A stretch of 64,000 bases of DNA. It comes from Solitalea agri. Lineage in GTDB: Bacteria > Bacteroidota > Bacteroidia > Sphingobacteriales > Sphingobacteriaceae. The notes beneath the pieces are model-generated. The model ran no database searches. It saw nothing but the letters and a program-made list of their open reading frames with translations, and was not told the origin of the DNA. Location: assembly GCF_023914155.1 (NCBI RefSeq), contig NZ_JAMWYS010000036.1, positions 124,001-188,000 on the forward strand. The letters run 5' to 3'. The translations under genes and the position numbers were made by a program. Numbering within the stretch: position 1 is the first letter of the stretch; each line of letters begins with the position of its first letter. Below are positions 27,505 through 36,006 of the stretch, piece after piece.

Positions 27505-30294
27505 ATGGAACACCTGAGTGATGCACTACTGAATGACCTGCATTTGGTTAAAGAACGGATGGGAAATTCATTCCATGATCTGGAATTTATTTTAACATGC
27601 TTGAAAGAAGTATTGGAAGAAAGCGGAGAGAAGGAACTTTCCCGTTTTATTCCGTGGATACATGAAGAAGCTCCTAAGGGTGTAGAATTTACTGTAAAGC
27701 ATATCCAGTTGTATTCAATGGTATTCCATATGCTGAATTTAATAGAAGTAAATGGAGCTGTTCAGTATCGTCGTAAAAAAGAGAATGACCAACTTTCGAG
27801 CGCCAATGGCCTTTGGGCTCAAAAACTACATACGTTAAAAAATGAAGGTTTAACAGCTGGGCAGATTGCTGAAAAATTAAATACAGTTAAAGTTGAGCCA
27901 GTATTAACAGCGCACCCTACCGAAGCAAAGCGAATTACTGTTTTAGAGCATCATCGTCATTTGTACCTGCTGTTGGTACAGCGTCAGAATTCAATGTTTT
28001 CTGAGCAGGAGCAAGCCCAGATCACGGATGAGATCAAACTTATTCTTGATTCATTATGGCGCACAGGAGAGATCTATTTAGAGAAACCAAATGTAGAGTC
28101 GGAGTTACGTAATGTATTACATTACCTGACCAATGTGTTTCCAGAAGTTCTTCCTATTCTCGATCGTCGTTTAGAGCAGGCATGGGTTGATGCAGGTTTC
28201 GACTCGGCAATGATCGAAGATATACGTAGTCGTCCGAAAATTTCATTTGGGAACTGGGTTGGTGGCGATCGCGATGGTCATCCATTGGTAACTGACCAGG
28301 TTACGGCTGAAACATTAAAAACACTTCGTTTAAATGCGTTTGTTGTTATTCGCCGTTCATTGCTCGAATTGGTTCGTAAATTAAGTTTTACGCATTCATT
28401 TGAAGATGCCGATCCGGCATTGCAGCAGCGAATGCTTGAGATGCGGGCGGTCTTAGGAAAAGAAGGAGATGAAGCCTTCTTTAGAAACTCAGGCGAGGCT
28501 TTCCGTCAGTTTGTAAACTTATGTTTGGCAATGCTGCCGGTTAAAGTTAAGCGTAACCACCTGGTCGAACTTAAAGAGGGTGAGATTGGTTATAGATATT
28601 CAAAAGAATTATTGGATGATTTGGTGCTTTTAAGAGCATCGATGATTAAATATGGAGCTAAAAGAGCTGCTTTAAGTTATTTGAACAATGCAATTCGCGT
28701 TGTTGATACCTTTGGCTTCCATTTAGCAAAATTGGATGTACGTCAGAATTCGGCATTCCATGATAAGGCAATTGATCAGTTATTACAGGCAAGTGCACTG
28801 CATGGCGATAATTACGCAGATTGGACCGAAGATCGTAAACAAATGTTCTTGAATTGTGAACTTCAGTATAACCGTCCTTTCGTTCACCCTTCAATTAAAT
28901 TGCAAGACAATGCCAGTGCTGTACTTAAAACGTATGACGAATTGGCAAAACATGTAGAAAAATACGGAAGTGCTGCAATAGGTTCACTCATTGTAAGTAT
29001 GACCCGTAGTGTTTCTGATCTGCTTGCGGTTTATTTGTTACAACGCGAAGCCGGCTTATCAGAGTTTACCGATGAAGGCTTGGTTTGCCATTTACCGGTA
29101 GTGCCATTGTTTGAAACTATCGGCGACCTTGAGAACAGTATTGAGATCATGGAAACCTTCCTTTCTCATCCAGTTACGCAAAGAAGCTTAGCTTACCAGG
29201 GTAAACAAGCTGGTGGAGCTGATTTGGTACAAATGGTAATGGTGGGTTATAGTGATAGTAATAAAGATGGTGGTATTTTAGCCTCACAATGGTCATTGTA
29301 TAAAGCACAATATGCACTTGCTGAAGTCGGTAAAAAACATGGAGTGCGTATTCGCTTCTTCCATGGTCGTGGTGGTTCAGTAAGCCGTGGTGCAGGACCT
29401 GCAAACTGGTTTATTCAGGCATTGCCTCACTCTTCGCTACAAGGCGATTTACGTGAAACAGAGCAAGGTGAAACCATTGAGCAGAAATACGCCAATAAAA
29501 TGAACGCCAGCTATAATTTGGAGCTTTTATTGGCCGGAACAGCTGCATCAACGTTAAAACAACAACACACTGAAAGAAAGCCACATCCATTAGCTTCTAT
29601 TTTCGAATGGATGGCTAATGAGAGCTGTGAGTTTTATGGCAAATTGATCCATAATCCAAACTTTATTCATTTCTTCAGTCAGGCTACGCCAATTGATGCG
29701 ATTGAATCAAGTAAAATAGGTTCTCGTCCGGCACGCAGAACTGGAGAACGTACTTTGGCCGATCTACGGGCAATTCCATGGGTGTTCAGTTGGAATCAAA
29801 CGCGTTGCAACATGACTAGCTGGTATGGTGTTGGATATACCCTTGAACGTTTGTATAATGAGCAACCCCAAGAGTTCAAACGTTTAAAAGATGCATTAAA
29901 CTCAGATGCATTGGTTCGTTACGTATTCACCAATGTGGAGTCGTCACTTGATTCAACTGATGAAGAGATTATAAAAGCTTATGCAGATTTAATGACAAAT
30001 CTGGACGCGAAGCAAGAAATTTTAGGCTTACTATTAGAAGAGCTTAACCGTACCAGGGAAATGTTCCTCAAACTTCAGGACAATAGCTTTGAAGAACGTC
30101 GCGAGAATAGATATCACTCCACACAATTGAGGGCAGTAGCTTTAAAGCCACTTCACCATAGTCAAATCAGGCTATTGAAACAATGGCGTGAAATGAAAAA
30201 AAATGGCGCAACTACTGCCGAAACAGAAAATATTCTGATTACCCTCCTTACTTCAATTAATGCAATTGCAAGTGCTTTGGGTACTACCGGATAA
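27505..30294 (+). CDS. ppc: Phosphoenolpyruvate carboxylase
   Basis: Carboxylates PEP to oxaloacetate, an anaplerotic reaction. 929 aa from ATG 27505; an in-frame TTG at 27496 lies just upstream. The catalytic His is in VLTAHPTEAKR (about residue 137), followed by NWVGGDRDGHP, YSDSNKDGG and FHGRGGSVSRGAGP (about 618-631). The protein ends GTTG, keeping only the TG of the usual QNTG tail, and several motifs are non-standard (KR rather than RR after HPTEA; SVSRG rather than TVGRG). It is thus a divergent but apparently complete enzyme. A pyruvate carboxylase at 49369 gives a second route to oxaloacetate. Confidence 0.92.
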   Translation: MEHLSDALLNDLHLVKERMGNSFHDLEFILTCLKEVLEESGEKELSRFIPWIHEEAPKGVEFTVKHIQLYSMVFHMLNLIEVNGAVQYRRKKENDQLSSANGLWAQKLHTLKNEGLTAGQIAEKLNTVKVEPVLTAHPTEAKRITVLEHHRHLYLLLVQRQNSMFSEQEQAQITDEIKLILDSLWRTGEIYLEKPNVESELRNVLHYLTNVFPEVLPILDRRLEQAWVDAGFDSAMIEDIRSRPKISFGNWVGGDRDGHPLVTDQVTAETLKTLRLNAFVVIRRSLLELVRKLSFTHSFEDADPALQQRMLEMRAVLGKEGDEAFFRNSGEAFRQFVNLCLAMLPVKVKRNHLVELKEGEIGYRYSKELLDDLVLLRASMIKYGAKRAALSYLNNAIRVVDTFGFHLAKLDVRQNSAFHDKAIDQLLQASALHGDNYADWTEDRKQMFLNCELQYNRPFVHPSIKLQDNASAVLKTYDELAKHVEKYGSAAIGSLIVSMTRSVSDLLAVYLLQREAGLSEFTDEGLVCHLPVVPLFETIGDLENSIEIMETFLSHPVTQRSLAYQGKQAGGADLVQMVMVGYSDSNKDGGILASQWSLYKAQYALAEVGKKHGVRIRFFHGRGGSVSRGAGPANWFIQALPHSSLQGDLRETEQGETIEQKYANKMNASYNLELLLAGTAASTLKQQHTERKPHPLASIFEWMANESCEFYGKLIHNPNFIHFFSQATPIDAIESSKIGSRPARRTGERTLADLRAIPWVFSWNQTRCNMTSWYGVGYTLERLYNEQPQEFKRLKDALNSDALVRYVFTNVESSLDSTDEEIIKAYADLMTNLDAKQEILGLLLEELNRTREMFLKLQDNSFEERRENRYHSTQLRAVALKPLHHSQIRLLKQWREMKKNGATTAETENILITLLTSINAIASALGTTG

Positions 30295-30328
30295 GAACCA
30301 GAATAAAGCAAATTTTACAAGTAAACAG

Positions 30329-30362
30329 AACGTCTTTGATTAAATTCAAGGACGTTTTTTTA
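30329..30362 (+). terminator. Terminator after ppc
   Basis: AACGTCTTTGA (30329-30339) pairs with TCAAGGACGTT (30346-30356, one T-G pair), followed by an uninterrupted run of T. Confidence 0.85.
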
Positions 30363-30517
30363 TTGCCAACTACGTTAATGCCGAATGAAATGATTGTTTT
30401 AATGTCAATCTTATATCATTTTTACGGTTTGTAATCTGTTGATAGCTAATTACTTGAGTTGTGTCAAGTTTTGTTTGAATATTTTTGCTTAACATTGCGG
30501 TCGCAAAAATTAACCCG

Positions 30518-32611
30518 ATGTTAATCAACTTGAAACCCAAAAGATTCTCACCAATTCTGATCCTTGTATCAACTATTGTTATCGTATCGATGATAACGCG
30601 TACAGTATTGATTTTTCATCCTACAACTGACCTTAAAGGCTCTTATAGTTCGCTATTAGGTGTGTACGGATTAGGGCTTTTATACGATTTGTGCATGGCT
30701 TCTTTCGCCATTGTTCCTTTTGTTCTTTATTTATGGTTTTATAACGATACCGTTTATAAGAAACCGTATATCTACATTTTAGTTGGTGTTATTACTGGCT
30801 TAATCAGCATAATGCTGTTCACCGATATTATTCCTTCTGATTTTAATAAAGGTATTTTTTATGGATTTGTGGGCTATGTGATCTTGCGTCTTGCTATTTA
30901 TTTGTTTCTATGGAAGAAAGATGAGGCATTTAGATTAAAATGGCGTAAATGGGTGCTAATTGTTGATTTCTTTATTGTTTGTTGGCTGTTGGTATTTAAT
31001 GGAGTAAGCGAATGGTTTTTCTGGAATGAATTCGGAACACGCTATAACTTTATTGCTGTTGATTATCTGATTTATACAAATGAAGTAGTCGGCAATATTC
31101 AGGAATCATACCCATTACCAGTTATTATTACAATAGTCACACTTGTAAGCAGTGGTATATTCTGGTTAATTCGCAAACCCTTAATTCAAAGCGTTGAGGC
31201 TCATTCTCCCGTGCTGAAAAGAAGCTTAGTGGCAGTTTCCTTATTGATCACCCCATTGTTATCTTATTATATGGTTAACAGTGGCTGGAGACTTTTCAGT
31301 TCAAATACTTTTGCCAATGAACTGGCCGGAAATGGTGTTTATCAGTTCGGCGAAGCGTTTCAGAATAATCAACTTGATTATAATAAGTTTTATAAACGCT
31401 TATCTGACAAGGAAGCATTCACAATTCTTCGTAAGGAGTTAAGCGCTCCAAATGCCAAATTTGTGAGCGATGACGTTTTTAATATTGAGCGAGACGTTAC
31501 TCATGATAAGCCTGAGGTAAAAAAGAATATTGTCCTGATCAGTGTTGAAAGCTTAAGTGCCGATTTTTTAGGAACTTTTGGTAATACCAAGAACATTACA
31601 CCAAATTTAGATTCATTGGCGAAGCATAGTTTACTGTTTGGAAACCTTTATGCAAGCGGTACTCGAACAGTGCGCGGATTAGAAGCACTTTCAATGGGAA
31701 TTGCTCCAACACCTGGACAAAGTACGGTTAAACGTCCTGATAATCATAATATGTTTACCATTGGTTCGGTTTTGCGCAGTAAGGGTTATAAAACTCAATA
31801 TGTTTATGGAGGGTATAGCTACTTCGATAATATGAAAGAGTTTTTTAGTGGTAATGGGTATGAGGTGATCGACCGAAGTGCCATTCCTGCTGATAAAGTT
31901 CACTATGAGAATATTTGGGGTGTTGCCGACGAAGATTTGTTTACACTGGCAATGGAGGTTTTGGATAAGAATAGCAAAGAAGGAAAACCATTTTTCACCC
32001 AGGTAATGACTGTCAGCAACCATCGTCCGTATACTTATCCTGATGGACGTATCGACATTCCATCGAGCAAGCAAACAAGAGATGGTGGTGTAAAATATAC
32101 CGATTATGCCATTGGTAAGTTTATTCGTGAAGCTTCTCAAAAGCCATGGTTTAATAATACAATCTTTGTAATTGTTGCCGATCATTGTGCTTCAAGTGCA
32201 GGAAAAACTGATTTGCCGGTCAACAAGTATCATATTCCATGTTTAATTTATGCCCCCGGATTTATTCAGCCTAAGGTTGAAAACCGTTTGATGGCGCAAA
32301 TAGATATTGCTCCAACTTTGCTTGGCTTGCTTAACTTAAATTATCGTAGTAAGTTTTTTGGTAAAGACTTATATCAAACCACGGTAGGCGAAGAGCATGC
32401 TTTTATCAGCACCTATCAAAGTTTAGGGTTAATAGAGAATGATACATTATCGGTTCTATCTCCGGTAAAACGATCGGAGCAGTATATCCCAAATTTCAAA
32501 GATGGTAGCAAACTTCAAAAAGTAACCAATGATCAACATCTGAAAGAAACGGTGGCGTTTTATCAATGTGCATCGTGGATGCTGGCCAATAAGAAATATA
32601 ATGCTTTGTAA
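30518..32611 (+). CDS. LTA synthase/sulfatase-family membrane phosphotransferase
   Basis: A membrane protein with about five N-terminal helices (residues ~8-240) and a periplasmic sulfatase-fold domain (~315-620), 697 aa from ATG 30518; a TTG at 30485 would add 11 residues. The metal-binding segment ISVESLSADFLGTFG and the nucleophile Thr region SGTRTVRGLEALSMG match LtaS/OpgB/EptA-like enzymes; the later VADHCASSAG contributes metal ligands. A Gram-negative bacterium lacks lipoteichoic acid, so the likely role is transfer of phosphoglycerol or phosphoethanolamine to an envelope glycan or lipid. The substrate is not determinable. It shares a terminator with msrB. Confidence 0.85.
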   Translation: MLINLKPKRFSPILILVSTIVIVSMITRTVLIFHPTTDLKGSYSSLLGVYGLGLLYDLCMASFAIVPFVLYLWFYNDTVYKKPYIYILVGVITGLISIMLFTDIIPSDFNKGIFYGFVGYVILRLAIYLFLWKKDEAFRLKWRKWVLIVDFFIVCWLLVFNGVSEWFFWNEFGTRYNFIAVDYLIYTNEVVGNIQESYPLPVIITIVTLVSSGIFWLIRKPLIQSVEAHSPVLKRSLVAVSLLITPLLSYYMVNSGWRLFSSNTFANELAGNGVYQFGEAFQNNQLDYNKFYKRLSDKEAFTILRKELSAPNAKFVSDDVFNIERDVTHDKPEVKKNIVLISVESLSADFLGTFGNTKNITPNLDSLAKHSLLFGNLYASGTRTVRGLEALSMGIAPTPGQSTVKRPDNHNMFTIGSVLRSKGYKTQYVYGGYSYFDNMKEFFSGNGYEVIDRSAIPADKVHYENIWGVADEDLFTLAMEVLDKNSKEGKPFFTQVMTVSNHRPYTYPDGRIDIPSSKQTRDGGVKYTDYAIGKFIREASQKPWFNNTIFVIVADHCASSAGKTDLPVNKYHIPCLIYAPGFIQPKVENRLMAQIDIAPTLLGLLNLNYRSKFFGKDLYQTTVGEEHAFISTYQSLGLIENDTLSVLSPVKRSEQYIPNFKDGSKLQKVTNDQHLKETVAFYQCASWMLANKKYNAL

Positions 32612-32612
32612 T

Positions 32613-32647
32613 AAAAAAACGTCTCGGTTTAACCGAGACGTTTTTTT
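32613..32647. terminator. Bidirectional terminator between convergent genes
   Basis: A perfect 17-bp stem (32613-32629 with 32631-32647) with ACGTCTCGGTT core and A/T tails. Its T-run reaches into the last codons of msrB on the other strand. Confidence 0.9.
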
Positions 32648-33161
32648 ATTTTTTTACTTCCGTATCAGGTTCAAACTTTAACGATACCGAATTAATACAG
32701 TAACGGTCCCCCGTAGCGGTTGGTCCATCGTCAAATACATGTCCTAAGTGGCCTCCGCAATTTGCACAAGTCACCTCTGTGCGAATCATTCCAAAGCTGA
32801 CGTCTTTATGATATTCTATGGTGCCAGGAATAGCTTTGTCAAAACTTGGCCAGCCACAATGCGAATCAAACTTGGTGCCTGATTCGAAAAGTTTTGCACC
32901 ACAAGCCGCACAGTGGTAAGAGCCCTTTTCATAAAAGTTTTCGTACTTGCCGGTAAAAGGTCTTTCTGTTCCCTTTTGACGCAATACCGTGTACTGTTCA
33001 GCACTAAGCTCTTTTTTCCATTCTTCTTCAGTTTTTTGAACTTTATAGGTCATTTTTTTATCCTCCGATTTTGAATCCGAACTTTTTTGCTGAGCACAAG
33101 CCGTTAAACAGCTTGCCATTAGCAGAAATGCAGATACTAGGGTAATTCTAACTGTTTTCAT
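32646..33161 (-). CDS. msrB: Peptide-methionine (R)-S-oxide reductase, exported
   Basis: Reduces methionine-R-sulfoxide in oxidised proteins. 171 aa with a signal sequence ending in a lipobox-like LTACAQQ (Cys22), so likely a periplasmic lipoprotein. The two zinc CxxC pairs are visible (CAACG and CANCG). The catalytic cysteine lies in RYCINSVSL, and HCGWPSF and GHVFDDGP are family signatures. It acts on oxidised envelope proteins, drawing electrons from a thiol partner not found nearby. Confidence 0.95.
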   Translation of the reverse strand: MKTVRITLVSAFLLMASCLTACAQQKSSDSKSEDKKMTYKVQKTEEEWKKELSAEQYTVLRQKGTERPFTGKYENFYEKGSYHCAACGAKLFESGTKFDSHCGWPSFDKAIPGTIEYHKDVSFGMIRTEVTCANCGGHLGHVFDDGPTATGDRYCINSVSLKFEPDTEVKK

Positions 33162-33253
33162 TGTACCGAATCTTAAATTCAGTTATAGTTACGAAACGAA
33201 GAGCCGTTCGGTTTTGTTTTTAAGAAATAGCAAGTAAAATATTACAATAGAAG

Positions 33254-34045
33254 CTATTTTTCTAGCTGAGGTAGTTTACTGTTGCTTACGATGGCCTTAA
33301 GTTCAGGGTTGTTCGCCAGCTCCTGTTTTGCAGCCAGATAGCCCATTTCAAAAATTTGGTCAGTGCGTTTAACATGAAACAGACTTGTGCCCCCTAAGCC
33401 TTTAGGCTCAATGATAACGTTGCATAACGACTTTTTGCTATCGGTTCGGGCGTTAAGGCTGATAATTACAGAGCGTTCAATAATTAGCTTAATGCCACTT
33501 ACTGCGTCAATTTTTTCGAGATGATTACAGCATGACCCAATAATAAAATCGCAATCATCCATGATCACTTCAACCGGGAAATTATCCAATAACCCTCCAT
33601 CAACGTATACTTTTCCATCAATTTCAATTGGTTTGAAAACCGCTGGAATACAACTCGATGCCTGAATGGGTTTAATTAATTCTCCGGATGAAAAATAAGC
33701 TATACGGGCGTTGCCAATGTCGGTGGCGGCCACCACTAATGGCGTTTTCAGTTCTTCAAAAGTTTTGGGAAGAAACTGTTGATAGAGGATATTGGTGTTT
33801 TGCAGCGAAAGCAATCCAAAACCTTTAATGGTGGGTTTTATATACCTGAAAAGGTTGGTGACCTTAAAAGTGTGGAGTATATAATCGGGATGGTAACCAT
33901 TGGCTAAAAATGCACCCACAATAGCTCCTGCACTTGTTCCGGAGATTTTTGAAAACGATATTCCTTCTTCGTACAACGCTTTTACTACTCCTAAATGAGC
34001 AATTCCGCGGATACCTCCGCCCGACATTACCAAACCAATTTTCAT
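33254..34045 (-). CDS. Patatin-like phospholipase
   Basis: A Ser/Asp-dyad acyl hydrolase, 263 aa. The oxyanion-loop MSGGGIRGIAHLG opens the protein, the nucleophile Ser is in GTSAGAIVG (about residue 40) and the catalytic Asp in VDGGLLDNFP (about 150). There is no signal peptide, so a cytosolic or peripherally membrane-bound lipid hydrolase. It is the small RssA-like type, without the extra domains of large patatins. It sits between msrB and gldB on the same strand, separated from gldB by a dispersed-repeat spacer. Confidence 0.92.
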   Translation of the reverse strand: MKIGLVMSGGGIRGIAHLGVVKALYEEGISFSKISGTSAGAIVGAFLANGYHPDYILHTFKVTNLFRYIKPTIKGFGLLSLQNTNILYQQFLPKTFEELKTPLVVAATDIGNARIAYFSSGELIKPIQASSCIPAVFKPIEIDGKVYVDGGLLDNFPVEVIMDDCDFIIGSCCNHLEKIDAVSGIKLIIERSVIISLNARTDSKKSLCNVIIEPKGLGGTSLFHVKRTDQIFEMGYLAAKQELANNPELKAIVSNSKLPQLEK

Positions 34046-34050
34046 ATGCT

Positions 34051-34136
34051 GCTATTTTCAGTCGCCAGTTTTCAGTCCAGTCATCGGTCATTAGCTTTCA
34101 GGCTTTTGTGTACTGTCTAAGTACTGCCGACTGGGT
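34051..34136. repeat. Dispersed inverted-repeat element between patatin and gldB
   Basis: The left half (TTTTCAGTCGCCAGTTTTCAG, core at 34052-34071) and right half (GTACTGCCGACTGGG, about 34121-34135) are imperfect reverse complements built from CAGTCnnCAGT-like units. It is non-coding and similar in layout to the spacer elements at 15027, 17281, 42082 and 42917, though with another unit sequence. Confidence 0.55.
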
Positions 34137-34141
34137 ATCGT

Positions 34142-35161
34142 TTACTTCGGTTTATATTTCGACTCTTTAAGTATTTTCTGGCTGTTGGTTTCGTTCATTA
34201 ATTGTGCCAGAGTTACTTCCGGATGCTCTTCCATGTATTTGCGAACAATCTGCCAACCGGTCCATACGCCCAGCATAGGCGCAGAGTCATTTTCCAGTCC
34301 AGAGGTGAAAGGGGCATCGTTCAAGTATTTTGCATATTTCAATTCATCTGTTGAATATAAAATACCTTGAGCCATGAAATCTGTCCACATATCAGCTTTA
34401 TAAGTATTGCACCAGTCAATTTGTTTTTGAGAGAAGCCAATTTTTGCACTATCTGCCACATCCGGTAAGGTGCTGTCTAAAAAGTACAAGATCTTACCGT
34501 TGAAAATCATGCGATGCAACAGCGTTTTATCGCTTTCATCCATTGGGAACTGCTGTTGTGCAAATGCTTTTAAGGCAAACGGAACAATATGATCTTTGTT
34601 TAGCTTTCGTTGAATGAAATATGGAAGGTTAACATTTTTCGATTGATAAAAACGGTAGCCGCTGCCCATAAACATATCAAGCTCAATTGCCAGGGTATTG
34701 TTTACGGTATTGGCACCTAATTGAAAATCGGCAATATAGGTGAGTAACTTAGGCGTTTGCTGCTTTGGGAAATAATAGTTATAGTATTTAAAGGCAGTGG
34801 TAAACTGTTCTTCAATGTCATTTAAATTAGGGTATACTGAATCCACATCATGCTTTAGGAGTGTAAAGTCGCGATTAGATTTAATCATTGAGATCAACTG
34901 CAGGTTGTTCGTGTCAACCGGATCGGTGTTTCTTAAAATATTGCGAAAATAGATTTGGTAAAAATCGGGATACTTTGCCTTTAATTGAGCAGCCGATTGT
35001 ACCAGGTTTGCAGTATCAACGTTAAACAAATCATGGTCAAAACGGTCAATTTTGACTGAAAGATTGATGTTTGAGATGTCAGGATGTCTTTTATCATTTT
35101 TACAGCTAAACAGGCTTAATATGGACAGTAGGCAAATGATCACAATCTTTATCTTCGGCAT
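34142..35161 (-). CDS. gldB: Gliding motility lipoprotein GldB
   Basis: A lipoprotein required for gliding in Flavobacterium. 339 aa from ATG 35161; an ATG at 35179 is also in frame but would leave almost no leader after the -7 box at 35190-35197. The signal sequence ends LSILSLFSC (lipobox), then SVKIDRFDHDLF, the conserved family start, and later WTDFMAQGILYSTDE and GVWTGWQIVRKYME near the C-terminus. GldB is also found in non-gliding Bacteroidota. In flavobacteria it lies near nadE, and nadE is also close here (36007, opposite strand), which supports the call. Confidence 0.88.
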   Translation of the reverse strand: MPKIKIVIICLLSILSLFSCKNDKRHPDISNINLSVKIDRFDHDLFNVDTANLVQSAAQLKAKYPDFYQIYFRNILRNTDPVDTNNLQLISMIKSNRDFTLLKHDVDSVYPNLNDIEEQFTTAFKYYNYYFPKQQTPKLLTYIADFQLGANTVNNTLAIELDMFMGSGYRFYQSKNVNLPYFIQRKLNKDHIVPFALKAFAQQQFPMDESDKTLLHRMIFNGKILYFLDSTLPDVADSAKIGFSQKQIDWCNTYKADMWTDFMAQGILYSTDELKYAKYLNDAPFTSGLENDSAPMLGVWTGWQIVRKYMEEHPEVTLAQLMNETNSQKILKESKYKPK

Positions 35162-35189
35162 AAAATATTTTGGTTTCAATTAATGCTGG

Positions 35190-35197
35190 CAAAGGTA
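35190..35197 (-). promoter_or_regulatory. Putative -7 box of gldB
   Basis: On the minus strand this reads TACCTTTG, an exact TAnnTTTG match. The implied transcription start (about 35184) leaves a ~22-nt leader to ATG 35161. No TTG at the usual distance was seen. Confidence 0.4.
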
Positions 35198-35304
35198 TTT
35201 AATAAAGTGAAAAGTACGATTTAAGAAATATGATTTTCTAATCAGTTGTTGAGAAGCCAAATTGTTATAAAACAAGAACAAACGTTAATATTTATAAAAT
35301 AGCT

Positions 35305-35931
35305 ATGTATAAAAGAACATTTTTGATTATTGGGTTGATATGCATCGGATTTATGAGCAAAGCGCAAAATTTTGACCTTGGGTTAAAAGTTCATCCTTTA
35401 TTTGGTTGGATGAAACCTGGTCAGGGCTCGAATAGTGGAGTGTTAACAGGTTTTTCTTATGGCCTTATGGGTGATTTTTATGTAAAAGAGCGCTATGCTT
35501 TCAGTACCGAGTTTGCGATTACTAGTATGGGAGGAACAGTTGTAGAGGGCGACTCACAAAATGGAATTGAAACAACCTATAAATTAAAATATATTGAGAT
35601 CCCGCTTTCAATGAAACTTAAAACGAATAAAGTTGGCCAAGGTCAGTTCTACGGGCAGTTCGGATTTGTGCCCGGATTTAATATTGGGGCTAAAGCGAAT
35701 GGAACTGAAACGATCAATGGTATTTCCACCGATTTTGATGATAAAGATGTTGAGGACAATATCAATGGAATGCGCTTAGGATTGCTGATTGGTGGTGGTT
35801 ATGAGTATTATTTTGATAATAGTACGCGTTTGGCCTTGGGCCTTAGTTTTAATAATGGCTTTACAGATGTTTTTGATGCTGGCAAAGCTACAAATTCCTA
35901 TATGGCGCTTAATCTGGGTATTTTCTTTTAG
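35305..35931 (+). CDS. Outer-membrane beta-barrel (porin-like) protein
   Basis: 208 aa with a signal peptide (FLIIGLICIGFMSKAQ) and alternating hydrophobic strands throughout, ending in the aromatic LNLGIFF typical of outer-membrane barrels recognised by the Bam complex. It resembles the eight-stranded PF13568-type barrel proteins common in Bacteroidota; YIEIPLSMKLK and GYEYYFDN are typical phrases. The specific function (porin, adhesin or T9SS-related) is unknown. It is divergent from gldB and upstream of nadE, with its own spacer. Confidence 0.8.
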   Translation: MYKRTFLIIGLICIGFMSKAQNFDLGLKVHPLFGWMKPGQGSNSGVLTGFSYGLMGDFYVKERYAFSTEFAITSMGGTVVEGDSQNGIETTYKLKYIEIPLSMKLKTNKVGQGQFYGQFGFVPGFNIGAKANGTETINGISTDFDDKDVEDNINGMRLGLLIGGGYEYYFDNSTRLALGLSFNNGFTDVFDAGKATNSYMALNLGIFF

Positions 35932-35966
35932 GACGAAGAATTAAACATTCATCCTTAAAACCTTTT

Positions 35967-35974
35967 TATCTTTG
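35967..35974 (+). promoter_or_regulatory. Putative -7 box of nadE
   Basis: TATCTTTG is an exact match to TAnnTTTG, followed by TGGCA, 33 nt before the nadE start. The -33 TTG is not obvious. Confidence 0.45.
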
Positions 35975-36006
35975 TGGCAATTTAAAAAATATACCTGAAA
36001 CTGAAT

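Noticed and set aside
31691-32185. 164-aa antisense frame within the LTA-synthase-like gene
   Set aside because: A shadow of a clearly conserved coding region on the plus strand; no family features.
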